A stretch of DNA of 48,015 nucleotides from Candidatus Accumulibacter contiguus. Lineage in GTDB: Bacteria; Pseudomonadota; Gammaproteobacteria; Burkholderiales; Rhodocyclaceae. Under the pieces are notes generated by a model that did no database searches, was not told the origin of the DNA, and worked only from the letters and a program-made list of their open reading frames with translations. Positions 21,125 through 30,467 of the stretch are shown in pieces (within the stretch, counting starts at the first letter, position 1; every line of letters begins with the position of its first letter). Both the position numbers and the translations under genes were made by a program. Location: the NCBI RefSeq assembly GCF_012940005.1, contig NZ_SPMX01000005.1, positions 1-48,015 of the forward strand. The letters are read 5' to 3'.

Positions 21125-21445
21125 ATGTCCGAAGTTACCGATCTTTCCTCCGCCAGCAAACAAAAACTCGTCTCCGACATGAAGGTCGTCGTCGCCGACG
21201 CAGAAGAAATCCTGCGTGCCACGGCTGGCGTTGCCGGCGACAAAATGGGCGATCTGCGCGAGCGCATCGGCGAGCGGCTGCGCGATGCCAAGCTCCGCCT
21301 GGCAGATGCCGAAGCGGCACTGGTCGACCGCACCAAGGCCGCGGCACGTGCCACCGACGACTTCGTACACGAAAATCCCTGGCGTGCCGTCGGCGTTGCC
21401 GCAGCTGTCGGTCTGCTGCTCGGGGTGATCATCGGTCGTCGATAA
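21125..21445 (+). CDS. DUF883 family (ElaB/YqjD-like) membrane-anchored protein
   Basis: A 106-residue protein with a long helical region (LVSDMKVVVADAEEILRATA, then RLRDAKLRLADAEAALVDR) and a C-terminal membrane helix ending in GLLLGVIIGRR, the hallmark of ElaB/YqjD. Such proteins tether ribosomes to the membrane in stationary phase in E. coli. The start is ATG 21125 (MSEVTDLSSASK). It is followed by yqjE-like and yqjK-like genes in the order seen in enterobacteria. Confidence 0.85.
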   Translation: MSEVTDLSSASKQKLVSDMKVVVADAEEILRATAGVAGDKMGDLRERIGERLRDAKLRLADAEAALVDRTKAAARATDDFVHENPWRAVGVAAAVGLLLGVIIGRR

Positions 21446-21468
21446 TCGGTCGCGACCGTCTGACAGCC

Positions 21469-21879
21469 ATGAGCGAGACACCGGGCGGCGCAAGCGGCGG
21501 CCTGCTGGCAGCCACCAGGAACAGCGCCGCCACACTGCTGGCCATCGGGCGCACGCGACTCGAACTCCTTGGCAATGACCTCAAGGAAGAAAAGCTGCGT
21601 GCCGTCCGTATCCTGCTCCTGTCGCAAGTACTGGCGTTTTCTCTGATGGTCGGCACGATCCTGGCGATCACCTTGCTGGTCGTCGTGTTCTGGGACAACC
21701 GGGTGCTCCTGCTGAGCGCTTTCACCGTCATTTCGCTGACCAGCGGAGGTATTGCCTACGCGGCTCTGCGACGTGCACTGCGTACCAGCCATCAACCCCT
21801 CGCGGCCAGCGTTGCCGAGCTTGCAGAAGACCTTCGCCAGATGAAAGGCGCCGCCAGCAATGAACCAAGAGCTGATTGA
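21469..21879 (+). CDS. YqjE/phage-holin-like membrane protein
   Basis: A 136-residue protein with an N-terminal amphipathic region and two membrane helices (VLAFSLMVGTILAITLLVVVF and VLLLSAFTVISLTSGGIAY), matching the YqjE (DUF1469/holin-X-like) family. It lies between the YqjD-like and YqjK-like genes and overlaps the latter by 20 bp. Its molecular role is unknown. Confidence 0.8.
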   Translation: MSETPGGASGGLLAATRNSAATLLAIGRTRLELLGNDLKEEKLRAVRILLLSQVLAFSLMVGTILAITLLVVVFWDNRVLLLSAFTVISLTSGGIAYAALRRALRTSHQPLAASVAELAEDLRQMKGAASNEPRAD

Positions 21880-22165
21880 CCTTGCCATCGAGCGCGGCAG
21901 ACTGATCGAACGTATCAGCAACCAGCGCCGGCTCCTTGGCCAGCAACTGCAACCGCTGGGCGCAGGCCTCGCGACTGCCGACCGTGCCATTGCCAGCGTT
22001 CGTCAGGGCAGTGATTACGTCAAACAACACCCGGAAATGGTCGCCATCGGCGTCGCTGTGCTGGTCGTGCTGCAACCGCGCCGCGTCTGGCGATGGAGCC
22101 AGCGAGTTTTTTTCGTTTGGCGCACCTGGCGCATGCTGCGCAAACAGATCGGGATCCCGGCCTGA
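21860..22165 (+). CDS. YqjK-like protein
   Basis: A 101-residue basic protein. The N-terminal helix MNQELIDLAIERGRLIERIS, one hydrophobic stretch (PEMVAIGVAVLVVLQP) and an Arg/Trp-rich tail (RRVWRWSQRVFFVWRTWRML) resemble YqjK. It overlaps the yqjE-like gene, giving a yqjD-yqjE-yqjK set linked to stationary-phase or stress membranes. The family role is not established. Confidence 0.7.
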   Translation: MNQELIDLAIERGRLIERISNQRRLLGQQLQPLGAGLATADRAIASVRQGSDYVKQHPEMVAIGVAVLVVLQPRRVWRWSQRVFFVWRTWRMLRKQIGIPA

Positions 22166-22238
22166 TCATCCCTTGCCGCGCAAGCCGAGTCAGAGAATCA
22201 CATCCCTCGCCTCCTCGGCAATCTGCAGAGCCTCCCGG

Positions 22239-22970
22239 TCACTCCCAGATACCCAGCTCGACCAGTTGCCGGGTCGCCGCTGCCGCCCAACCCTGATTCG
22301 CCAGCGGGCTCGCGGGACTCGGATGCAGCACGCGAGCGGTTCTGACCTGCGTCCCGGCGAGCGCTTCGGCTGCCCGCGTTTCGGCGAAAGCGCCGACGCC
22401 AACCACCCATTCGGGCTGCAAGACAGAGACCAGCGTCTTCAGGTGCGCATCGCAAGCCACCCGCAGCGCTGCCGCTGCAGCTGCCGGCAGCCTGTCGGGG
22501 GTCAGGTTGCGAGCTTGATCGAAAAAGGCCAGCGGGCAATAGTTGGCGACGAAATGCTCAGCAAAAAACGCGTCGGCAGAACCGAAGCGCTCGCGGAACA
22601 ATCCCCACAGACGCCGCCCACTGACCTCGGAGCGTGCGCAGGCAAAGCCTTCGATCGGTCGCCGGGGATTTTCGACAGCCGGTTTCAGCACTGCGGCCTC
22701 GATCCCCAACCAGTCGCGCACCGCTGCGACTTCACCGAAAGGCACGCCGCATTGCACCATCCCGAAGGGACCCGGGTTCATTCCCAGAAAGACCACCCGC
22801 CGAGTGCTTGCTCCATAGCGACGCAGGTACAACTCGTGCGCTGACCAGGCATAACTCAGCGGATTGTAGACGTGGCTGACCGGCGGCGAGAAGGTGAGCG
22901 TCGAGACGCTGGCCGACAACTGCCGGGCGGCAGCGATCAGCGTGGCGGCGACGGGCGAATCTCGTTCCAT
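22239..22970 (-). CDS. SMUG1-type uracil-DNA glycosylase family protein
   Basis: A 243-residue protein with the SMUG-like active-site motif GMNPGPFGM (about residues 63-71) and a C-terminal HPSPASP motif, as in single-strand-selective monofunctional uracil-DNA glycosylases. The predicted role is excision of uracil or oxidised pyrimidines. The start is ATG 22970 (MERDSPVAATL). The start region overlaps the 3' end of the AmpG-like gene by 34 bp, so it is the distal gene of the metX-metW-ampG unit. Confidence 0.85.
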   Translation of the reverse strand: MERDSPVAATLIAAARQLSASVSTLTFSPPVSHVYNPLSYAWSAHELYLRRYGASTRRVVFLGMNPGPFGMVQCGVPFGEVAAVRDWLGIEAAVLKPAVENPRRPIEGFACARSEVSGRRLWGLFRERFGSADAFFAEHFVANYCPLAFFDQARNLTPDRLPAAAAAALRVACDAHLKTLVSVLQPEWVVGVGAFAETRAAEALAGTQVRTARVLHPSPASPLANQGWAAAATRQLVELGIWE

Positions 22971-24196
22971 GGCGCAACCTTCAGCAACAGCAACATGCCC
23001 GGAGCGGCAAGCAGAAAACACAGGATGAAGAAGCTGACCCAGCCCAGCGACTCGACCAGCGCGCCTGCCGTCGCGTTGATGAAGGTCCGGGGAACGGCGG
23101 CCAGGCTGGTAAACAGCGCAAACTGGGTGGCCGTGAAAGCCGGATTGGTGGCACGCGCGATGAAGGCGACGAAAGCGGCAGTACCCAGGCCGACGCCCAG
23201 GCACTCGGCAGCAATCACGGTGGCCAGAGCGGCCCGGTCAAGTGCATCGACAGGCGCCTGCACGCCACGCCACGCCAGCCAGGCGAAGCCGAGAATGGTC
23301 ACCATCTGAACCAGGCCGAATAACCACAGCGCGCGGTTGATCCCCAGACGCACCATCCACAAGCCACCCAGCAGGCCGCCGAATACCGCCGGCCAGAGTC
23401 CGGCATGCTTGGCAATCACGCCGACATCGGTCTTGCTGAAGCCCAGATCCAGATAAAACGGCGTCGCCAGGGCGGTCGCCAGCGAATCGCCGAGCTTGTA
23501 GAGAAAAATGAAGCCGAGCACCAGCAGCGCACCCCGCCAGCCCTGACGGCCGATGAACTCGTGAAACGGCTCGACCACTGCCTGGCGCAAGGTCTTCGGC
23601 GCCCCGAGCATGGGCGGTTCGCCGACCAGCAGCACCATCACCATTCCCGGTAACATGAAAGCTGCAGTAATCCCGAAAACCTGCGCCCAGGGCAGCAGGT
23701 CGGCGAGGATCAGCGACAGCGATCCCGGCACCAGCCCGGCAATCCGGTAGGCATTGACATGCACCGAATTGCCCAGACCGAGTTCCTGATCGCTGAGGAT
23801 TTCGCGGCGAAACGCATCGAGCGCGACATCCTGCGTCGCCGACAGGAAAGCCAGCGTCACCGACAACCAGATCACCGGTGTCAGATTGCTCGACGGCGAG
23901 AATCCTCCGAGCAGACCAATCGACAGTAGCAGGCCGAGCTGCGAGAACAGCATCCAGCCACGCCGGCGACCCAGGGGCAGGCGATAACGATCCAGCAGCG
24001 GCGCCCAGATGAATTTCCATGTGTAGGGAAACTGGATCAGCGCGAACAGGCCGATGGTTCTGAGATCCACTCCTTCGCTGCGCAACCACGCCGGCAGCAG
24101 ATTGAGCAGCAGGTACAGTGGCAAACCCGAGCTGAAGCCGGTAAACACGCAGATCAGCATCCGCCTGGTCAGCAGCAGGCGTAGCCAGCCAGGCAT
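22937..24196 (-). CDS. ampG: AmpG-like muropeptide permease (MFS)
   Basis: A 419-residue, about 12-TM major facilitator protein. The blocks GLPLYLLLNLLPAWLRSEGV, FPYTWKFIWAPLLDRY, SATQDVALDAFRREIL and FLYKLGDSLATALATPFYLDLGFS match AmpG, which imports GlcNAc-anhydroMurNAc peptides for peptidoglycan recycling. The start overlaps the metW stop (TGATG), implying coupling. Substrate is inferred from family. Confidence 0.88.
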   Translation of the reverse strand: MPGWLRLLLTRRMLICVFTGFSSGLPLYLLLNLLPAWLRSEGVDLRTIGLFALIQFPYTWKFIWAPLLDRYRLPLGRRRGWMLFSQLGLLLSIGLLGGFSPSSNLTPVIWLSVTLAFLSATQDVALDAFRREILSDQELGLGNSVHVNAYRIAGLVPGSLSLILADLLPWAQVFGITAAFMLPGMVMVLLVGEPPMLGAPKTLRQAVVEPFHEFIGRQGWRGALLVLGFIFLYKLGDSLATALATPFYLDLGFSKTDVGVIAKHAGLWPAVFGGLLGGLWMVRLGINRALWLFGLVQMVTILGFAWLAWRGVQAPVDALDRAALATVIAAECLGVGLGTAAFVAFIARATNPAFTATQFALFTSLAAVPRTFINATAGALVESLGWVSFFILCFLLAAPGMLLLLKVAPWNEIRPSPPR

Positions 24197-24819
24197 CAGG
24201 ATCTTCGTCCGAGGCGATAGAAGGCGAGACTGCCGTTGAGATTGGGATCTTCGCAGACCTCGCGTCCGGCTTCGTCGAAAGCCAGACGTTCGCGAATCTC
24301 GATGTCGAGCCGGCGACACAGATCCTCGAAGTCAACAATTGTGAAAAAGCGCACATTCGGGGTGTCGAACCAGTCATAGGGCAGGTCTTCGGAAACCGGC
24401 ATGTGCCCTTCGCTGATCGCTGCTCGGTTGGCACGGTAGGCGAAATTGGGGAAGCTGACCACCGCCTCTGCAGCGACGCGCAGCATCTCGGTGAGGATGC
24501 GCTCGGTGGCACGCATCGTCTGCAGCGCCTGAGAAATGATCACATGCTCGAAGGATCTGTCCTCAAAACCGGAAAGTCCGCACTCGATATCCATCTGGAT
24601 CACATCCACCCCGTTGCGGATACATCCGAGGATGCTTTCATGGTCGATTTCGACGCCGTAGCCACTGACATCCCGCGTTTCGTTCAGGTAACGCAGCAAT
24701 CTGCCGTCACCGCAACCCAGGTCGAGAACGTGCTCGCCAGGCGGAATCCAGTTGGCGATCACCGCAAAGTCGAAGCGCTCCCGCTGCTCGGCCCGGACTC
24801 TCCGCTCATGCTCGGTCAT
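24196..24819 (-). CDS. metW: methionine biosynthesis protein MetW
   Basis: A 207-residue methyltransferase-fold protein with the SAM-binding GxGxG block [16 protein letters not shown] and typical MetW sequence [20 protein letters not shown]. It partners with MetX in methionine synthesis; an acyl-transfer activating role is inferred from linkage, not shown here. The ATG overlaps the metX stop in an ATGA arrangement. Confidence 0.93.
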   Translation of the reverse strand: MTEHERRVRAEQRERFDFAVIANWIPPGEHVLDLGCGDGRLLRYLNETRDVSGYGVEIDHESILGCIRNGVDVIQMDIECGLSGFEDRSFEHVIISQALQTMRATERILTEMLRVAAEAVVSFPNFAYRANRAAISEGHMPVSEDLPYDWFDTPNVRFFTIVDFEDLCRRLDIEIRERLAFDEAGREVCEDPNLNGSLAFYRLGRRS

Positions 24820-25942
24820 ACGGCGATGTTCTCCAGATAGGCACGTAGCAGCGCGTGATAGTGGGGATCGTCGAGCAGGAACGAGTCATGCCCGGCACCG
24901 CAGTCGATCTCCGCGTACACGACGCGCCGGCGATTGTGCAGCAGCGCAAAGACGATCTCACGCGAACGCGCCGGTGCGAAACGCCAGTCGGTCGAAAAAC
25001 TGGCGACAAAGAAGCTGGCCTTGGCACGCGCCAGCGCAGCGGGCAGATTGCCCTCGTAGTCATAGGCGGGATCGAAGTAGTCGAGTGCCTTGGTCATCAT
25101 CAGATAGGTATTGGCGTCGAAGAAAGCGGCAAACTTGTTGCCTGATAACGCAAATAGGACTCGATCTCGAAATCGACCTCGTAACTGAACTTGTGCTCGC
25201 CATGGCGCAACTGACGACCGAATTTCTCGGCCATCTGCGTATCCGACAGATAGGTGATGTGACCGACCATTCTCGCCAGCCGCAAGCCCCTGGTCGGGAT
25301 GACCCCATGATCAGCGTAGTAGCCCCCATGAAAATCCGGATCGGAAATGATCGCCTGTCGCGCCACCTCGTTGAAGGCGATGTTCTGTGCCGACAGCTTG
25401 GGCGCCGAAGCGATCACCATGGCGTGCCGGATTCGCTCCGGGAATTGCAGTGACCACTCGAGCGCCTGCATGCCACCGAGGCTGCCGCCAATCACCGCAG
25501 CCCATGTGCGCACGCCCAGATGGTCGGCCAGACGGGCCTGTGCCGCGACCCAGTCCTCGACCGTCACCAGTGGAAAATCAGCACCGTAGCGCTTGCCGCT
25601 CTCCGGATTGATCGACAATGGCCCGGTAGACCCGTAGCAGCCACCGAGGTTGTTGACCCCGACCACGAAGAATTTTCTGGTGTCGAGCGGCTTGCCCGGA
25701 CCGACGAGGTTATCCCACCAACCGACGTTTTCCGGATCGTCAGCATAGTGGCCGGCGACATGGTGACTACCGGAAAGGGCATGGCAGACCAGCACGGCGT
25801 TGGTGTGTTCGGCGTTGAGCGTACCGTAGGTTTCGAAAACCAGTTCGAAACCCGGCAACTCGGCACCGCTCTGCAGCCGCAGCGGCTCGTTGAATTGCGC
25901 TCGCCGAGGCGCAACGACTCCGACTGAATTCTCAGGTGACAT
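24816..25942 (-). CDS. metX: homoserine O-acyltransferase MetX, split by a -1 frameshift
   Basis: Acylates homoserine in methionine synthesis (acetyl or succinyl donor not resolvable by eye). It is an alpha/beta hydrolase with the nucleophile elbow GGSLGGMQ (Ser154) and the C-terminal Asp/His of the triad in FSTDWRFAP and CGAGHDSFL. The frame breaks at GG (25141-25142 on the plus strand as CC). One extra G would restore [20 protein letters not shown] and the family-typical length of about 375. The first frame otherwise ends early with an unrelated tail ([13 protein letters not shown]). A homopolymer undercall is likely. It lies 33 bp after ptsI and is coupled to metW. Confidence 0.85.
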
Positions 25943-25975
25943 CGTGATCGGTTCGGTGGCAGGAAAAAAATGAAT

Positions 25976-27724
25976 TCAGACGCAACTGTTGAGTTTCTCC
26001 AGTTGCTCGCGAATCTTCGCCGGTTCCTCATGGCGCAACAGGCGGCGAACGATGGGCGCCAGTTCGGCGCAGTTGCTCTGCATGATCTTCTGCTTGACCG
26101 AGAGGATCTGTGCCGGATGCATCGAGAACTGGCGCAGCCCCATCCCCAGCAGCAGCCGCGTCAGGGTCGGGTCACCGGCGAGTTCGCCGCAGATCGAAAC
26201 CGGGATATAGACCTTTTCGGCGCTCGCGATGGTGTGCGCCAGCAGCATCAACACTGCCGGATGCAGGGGATCATAGAGCGGTGCGACCTCTTCATCGCTG
26301 CGATCGATGGCCAGTGTGTACTGGATCAGATCGTTGGTACCAATCGACAGAAAATGCATGCGCCGCAGGAACAGGCCGACGGCCAGCGCGGCGGCCGGGA
26401 TCTCGATCATCGCTCCCACCTGGATCGCTTCATCGAAGGGAACGCGTTCGCCGCGCAGGCTCGACTTGGCCCGCTCTACTGCTGCCAGCGTCTGATCGAT
26501 TTCGTGCGCCTGCGAAAGCATCGGGATCAGGAGCTTGATCTTGCCGTACTTCGAAGCGCGCAGGATGGCTCGCAACTGCGTCTGGAACATCTTCGGCTCG
26601 GCCAGCGACAGGCGGATGGCACGTAGCCCGAGCGCCGGGTTGCTTTGCAGGCGCTCGCCCTGCATCTTTTCCGGATGGAGATCCTTGTCGGAGCCGAGAT
26701 CGAAGGTGCGGATGGTGACCGGCCGGCCGCCCATGCCCTTGACGACCGTACGATAGGCCTCGAACTGTTCGTCCTCGGTCGGCATGTCGCCGCGATCGAG
26801 GAATATGAACTCGGTGCGAAACAGGCCAATCCCTTCGGCACCGCCATCAAGCGCTGCAGCGACGTCGCCCGGCAGTTCGATGTTGGCCTGAAGATCGATA
26901 TCGACGCCGTCGAGGGTCACCGACTTCGCTGTCCTGAGACGTCTGAGCTTGATCCTTTCAAGCTCGATCTGACTCTTTCTGAGCCGGTACTCTTCGAGGA
27001 TGCGCGGATCGGGGTTGACGATCAGGACGCCACGCGTGCCATCGACAATCAACACCTCATCGTCGTGAATCAGTTGCCGGGCGTTATGCAGGCCAAGCAC
27101 CGCCGGAATGCGCAGGCTGCGCGCGAGAATCGCGGTGTGCGAAGTCGAGCCGCCGACATCGGTGACAAAGGCAGCGAAATGATGTTCCTTGTAGGAAATC
27201 ACGTCGGCTGGCGAGAGATCGTGCGCGACGACGATCAGATTCTCTTCCTTGATGCCCTTGCCGGTTCTCAGGGACATCCGGCCTGGCTGACCGACCAGTT
27301 CCTTGACCACCCGCTCGACGACCTGGCGTATGTCGTAGCTGCGCTCGCGCAGGTACTGATCGTCAATACTCTCGAACTGGGCGACCAGGAGTTCCATCTG
27401 CTGCACCAGCGCCCATTCGGCATTGCAGCGACGCTCGCGGATCAGTTGTTTGGGAACTTCCGCCAGTTCGGGATCGGAAAGGATCATCGAATGCAGGTCG
27501 ATGAAAGCGCCGAACTCGGTCGAGGTATGCTGCATGCGTCCCTTCAGTGCCGCAAACTCCTCACGCACGCGCAGCAGCGCGGCCTCGAAGCGGGCCACCT
27601 CCTTGTCCACCAGGCGTGGCGCGATGAACAGATGCGAGACCTCGAGTGTCGCGTGCGACATCAGATGCGCCTGTCCAATCGCGATGCCACCGGAGACCGC
27701 CAGGCCATGCAGGGTAAAACTCAT
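25976..27724 (-). CDS. ptsI: phosphoenolpyruvate-protein phosphotransferase (PTS enzyme I)
   Basis: Autophosphorylates from phosphoenolpyruvate and passes phosphate to HPr. The 582-residue protein has the phosphohistidine motif GGSTSHTAILARSL (His196), FRTEFIFLDR, and the C-terminal PEP-binding blocks FFLRRMHFLSIGTNDL and PVSICGELAGD. It lies 7 bp after ptsH. No sugar permease is nearby, so the chain probably serves regulation through the adjacent soluble EIIA. Confidence 0.96.
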   Translation of the reverse strand: MSFTLHGLAVSGGIAIGQAHLMSHATLEVSHLFIAPRLVDKEVARFEAALLRVREEFAALKGRMQHTSTEFGAFIDLHSMILSDPELAEVPKQLIRERRCNAEWALVQQMELLVAQFESIDDQYLRERSYDIRQVVERVVKELVGQPGRMSLRTGKGIKEENLIVVAHDLSPADVISYKEHHFAAFVTDVGGSTSHTAILARSLRIPAVLGLHNARQLIHDDEVLIVDGTRGVLIVNPDPRILEEYRLRKSQIELERIKLRRLRTAKSVTLDGVDIDLQANIELPGDVAAALDGGAEGIGLFRTEFIFLDRGDMPTEDEQFEAYRTVVKGMGGRPVTIRTFDLGSDKDLHPEKMQGERLQSNPALGLRAIRLSLAEPKMFQTQLRAILRASKYGKIKLLIPMLSQAHEIDQTLAAVERAKSSLRGERVPFDEAIQVGAMIEIPAAALAVGLFLRRMHFLSIGTNDLIQYTLAIDRSDEEVAPLYDPLHPAVLMLLAHTIASAEKVYIPVSICGELAGDPTLTRLLLGMGLRQFSMHPAQILSVKQKIMQSNCAELAPIVRRLLRHEEPAKIREQLEKLNSCV

Positions 27725-27731
27725 GATGCAC

Positions 27732-28001
27732 TCACTCCGCCTCGCCGAACCTTTCCGCGATCAATCCGAGGATCGCCTCGTTCGCTGCCTGTTCGTCCGC
27801 ACCGTCGGTCTCGACGACCACTGTCGAACCCTTGCCGGCAGCCAGCATCATCACGCCCATGATGCTCTTGGCGTTGATGCGGCGCGCCCCCTTCTCCATC
27901 CAGACGTCGCTGGCGAAGCGGCTGGCAAGTTGCGTCAGCTTGGCCGAAGCACGGGCATGCAGGCCCAGCTTGTTAATGATTGCAGTTTCAGCACGTACCA
28001 T
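27732..28001 (-). CDS. ptsH: phosphocarrier protein HPr
   Basis: An 89-residue HPr with phosphoacceptor His15 in NKLGLHARAS and Ser46 in NAKSIMGVMML, both conserved. The start is ATG 28001, with AGGAG 6 bp upstream; a TTG just before it is in frame but less likely. It sits between the EIIA-Man gene and ptsI. Confidence 0.95.
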   Translation of the reverse strand: MVRAETAIINKLGLHARASAKLTQLASRFASDVWMEKGARRINAKSIMGVMMLAAGKGSTVVVETDGADEQAANEAILGLIAERFGEAE

Positions 28002-28018
28002 CAAAAACTCCTGTGATT

Positions 28019-28411
28019 CTAGGCAGGCGGCGGCAGCTTTACGACGCCATCATGGGCACCGCTGATCGCCTTCTGCAACATGGTTTCCATCCCTTTCTCG
28101 CGATAGGTCAGAGCGCGCAGCAGCATCGGCAGACTGAGGCCGGCAATGCCTTCGACACGGCCCGGCTCGAGCAGCTTGAGCGCCAGGTTGCCGGGTGTCG
28201 CACCGAAAACGTCGGTCATCACCAGGACCCCTTCGCCATGGTCGACTTCTTTCAGCAGCAGGCGCGCCAGCGGCAGGATGTCGAGCGGATCGTCCTGAGC
28301 TGCCACGCCAAGCTGTGCGATCAGGGGCGGACGCTTGTTGAGCACGTGACAAATATTCTGGATCAGGCTTTCACCAAACGAGCCATGCGTTATCAGGAGA
28401 ATACCGATCAT
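28019..28411 (-). CDS. PTS EIIA component, mannose family
   Basis: A 130-residue soluble EIIA of the mannose/sorbose type: phospho-His9 in ILLITHGSFGESL, then VLVMTDVFGATPGNLAL. I start at ATG 28411, preceded by GGGGTGG; a GTG at 28420 is possible. No EIIB, EIIC or EIID is present, so it is likely a regulatory EIIA acting with HPr and EI, as in many betaproteobacteria where the set lies near gshB. Confidence 0.9.
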   Translation of the reverse strand: MIGILLITHGSFGESLIQNICHVLNKRPPLIAQLGVAAQDDPLDILPLARLLLKEVDHGEGVLVMTDVFGATPGNLALKLLEPGRVEGIAGLSLPMLLRALTYREKGMETMLQKAISGAHDGVVKLPPPA

Positions 28412-28481
28412 TGTTTCCACCCCTTACGACAGGCCGTCATTCTAAGCGATTCCGCGCTGCTCGGCAGCATTGGCGAACGCC

Positions 28482-29527
28482 TCAAGGGATGACTTCAAGC
28501 CCCTTCGGCTCGCCGCCGACGTATTCGAGCCGACCGTGCAGCGCACGGCTGACCTGCACCTGGCCTTGTGCGTCGACCCGCAGCACCTGCTCGACCTGCA
28601 GCGCACGCGCCAGGCGCGGCCAGTCGCTACCGGCAATGAACAGAGGCTTGGAGGCGACATCGGAAAGTGTCCCGGCCGCCGCGCGCGGCGTGATCAGGAC
28701 GCTCAACGACTGCGTATGCGGCACCGGCTGCGCACTGCGCGGGTCGAGCAGATGGCAGTAGCGATGGCCGTCGAGCTCGAAGAAACGCTGATAGTCACCC
28801 GAGGTGCCGATCGCCTCACCATTCGCCAGTTCGACTGTCGCCAGCGGCCCGGGCTGACGCGGGTGCTGGATGCCGACGCGCCAGCGCTGCCCATTCTTGC
28901 TCCCCAGCGCCATGACATTGCCGCCGATGTTGATCAGTGCATTGTGCACCCCCTGCGCCTGCAGAATGGCCGCCGCGCGGTCGAGCGCGACACCCTTGAG
29001 GTAACCCCCGAAATCGAGGGCCACTTCGCGCTTGTCGCTGCTGACGTAAGCGCCCTCGATCCGCAGGTCGAGAAGGCTCGGCCGGACTGCCCGCCAGGCA
29101 GCCAGAGCCAGCGGATCGGGCAGGATGGCCGGCAATTCATCGGACTGAAAACCCCAGAGGCCGATCAGACGGCCGATTCCCGGGTCGAAAAGCTGTTCGC
29201 CGAGGCGAGTCAGATGCTGCGCCTCGGTAATCAGCTCGGCCATTTCCGGCGTCACCGGCTGCCGCCGGCCAGCCGCAATGGCCGCGTTCAGCGCGCTCAG
29301 TTCGGATGGCTTCCAGGCATGGTAGGTTCGATGCAGACGATCGAACTCGCGCAGCACGGCTGCCGCTGCCGGACGTGCTGCCGCTTCGTCCAGGCCGGCG
29401 ATCAGCACTTCGACGCGGGTCCCGAAAACGAAGGCTTCCTGATGGTGCAAGGCGCCCGCTCGCAGGCCGCCAGGACGCTGGCAAGAAGCAGCGCGAGCAG
29501 GCAGACTAGGAGGCTAGGAGGCGGCAA
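28482..29527 (-). CDS. apbE: FAD:protein FMN transferase (ApbE lipoprotein), N-terminus out of frame
   Basis: Flavinylates threonine in partner proteins such as Rnf/Nqr subunits. The main frame (28482-29450) holds GTRVEVLIAG, HRTYHAWKPSELSALN, FDPGIGRLIGLW, DFGGYLKGVALDRA, INIGGNVMALGSK and TSGDYQRFFELDG, as in ApbE. Upstream, in another frame, runs a lipoprotein signal (LLALLLASVLAAC, lipobox Cys22 counting from a TTG at 29527) that would join if one T were added near 29450 (reading APLHHQEAF). The lipobox and the family's usual periplasmic location suggest one gene with a single-base deletion. The true start is uncertain and overlaps the gshB 3' end by about 14 bp. Confidence 0.8.
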
Positions 29528-30467
29528 GGCACTGACGGTCGAGGGCGGCAATGAACATGGCGGCGGCGTCGAAACCGGTCTGCCCGGCGATTTCGACCAT
29601 GCAGGTCGGGCTGGTGACGTTGATTTCCGTCAGCCAGTCGCCGATCACGTCGAGACCGACCAGCAACAGGCCGCGGGCGGCCAGCACCGGCGCCAGCGTG
29701 CTGGCGATTTCCCAGTCGCGCGCGCTCAGTTCGCGGGCCACGCCGGTGCCGCCGGCAGCCAGGTTGCCACGGGTTTCGCCGGCCTTGGGGATGCGCGCCA
29801 GGCAATAGGGAACCACTTCACCGCCAACGATCAGGATGCGCTTGTCGCCATCGACGATCTCGGGGATGTAGCGTTGCGCCATGAGCGTGCGCGCGCCGTC
29901 ACGGGTCAGCGTTTCGACGATCACGTTGCGGTTCGGGTCGTCATGACGGACACGGAAAATCTGGGTACCCCCCATGCCGTCGAGCGGTTTGAGAATCGTG
30001 TCGTGTTCGTAGTCGATGAACGAGTGAATCACCGCAGCATCGCGCGCCACCAGTGTCGGTACCGAAAAATGCGCGAATTCGGCGATCGACAACTTTTCGG
30101 AATGGTCGCGCAATGCGCGCGGTCGGTTGAAAACGCGCGCGCCCTCGGCTTCGGCACCTTCGAGCAACCAGGTGGTGGTCACGTATTCCATGTCGAAGGG
30201 TGGATCCTTGCGCATCACAACGGCGCGAAAATCACGCAGGGCGACGACGCGACGGTCGACCTCGACGAACCAGTCCTGATCGTCGGCGAGCATTTCCAGA
30301 TGCACCGCGGCAGCGCAGACGCCGTGCAGCGGCGACCAGTGAATCGCCTCCTGCTGGATCGTCCACACCGCGTGCCCTGCCGCCTGGGCAGCGCGCATCA
30401 TCGCGATACTGGTGTCCTTGTAGGCCTTCAGCGACCGCAGAGGGTCGACGATGAATGCTATGCGCAT
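29514..30467 (-). CDS. gshB: glutathione synthetase
   Basis: An ATP-grasp ligase joining glycine to gamma-glutamylcysteine. The 317-residue protein begins MRIAFIVDPLRSLKAYKDTS and contains RKDPPFDMEY, ILKPLDGMGGTQIFR, KRILIVGGEVVPYCLARIP and FVGLDVIG-like VGLDVIGDWLTEINVTSPT, all typical. The start is ATG 30467, overlapping gshA by 10 bp. Besides glutathione, the pathway relates to the peroxidase remnant and the ergothioneine genes further right. Confidence 0.96.
   Translation of the reverse strand: MRIAFIVDPLRSLKAYKDTSIAMMRAAQAAGHAVWTIQQEAIHWSPLHGVCAAAVHLEMLADDQDWFVEVDRRVVALRDFRAVVMRKDPPFDMEYVTTTWLLEGAEAEGARVFNRPRALRDHSEKLSIAEFAHFSVPTLVARDAAVIHSFIDYEHDTILKPLDGMGGTQIFRVRHDDPNRNVIVETLTRDGARTLMAQRYIPEIVDGDKRILIVGGEVVPYCLARIPKAGETRGNLAAGGTGVARELSARDWEIASTLAPVLAARGLLLVGLDVIGDWLTEINVTSPTCMVEIAGQTGFDAAAMFIAALDRQCLAAS

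Noticed and set aside
29507-29522. Tandem CTAGGAGG repeat at the gshB/apbE junction
   Set aside because: Only two 8-bp units, lying on the gshB stop. It may simply reflect duplication of a stop codon context; no function can be argued.
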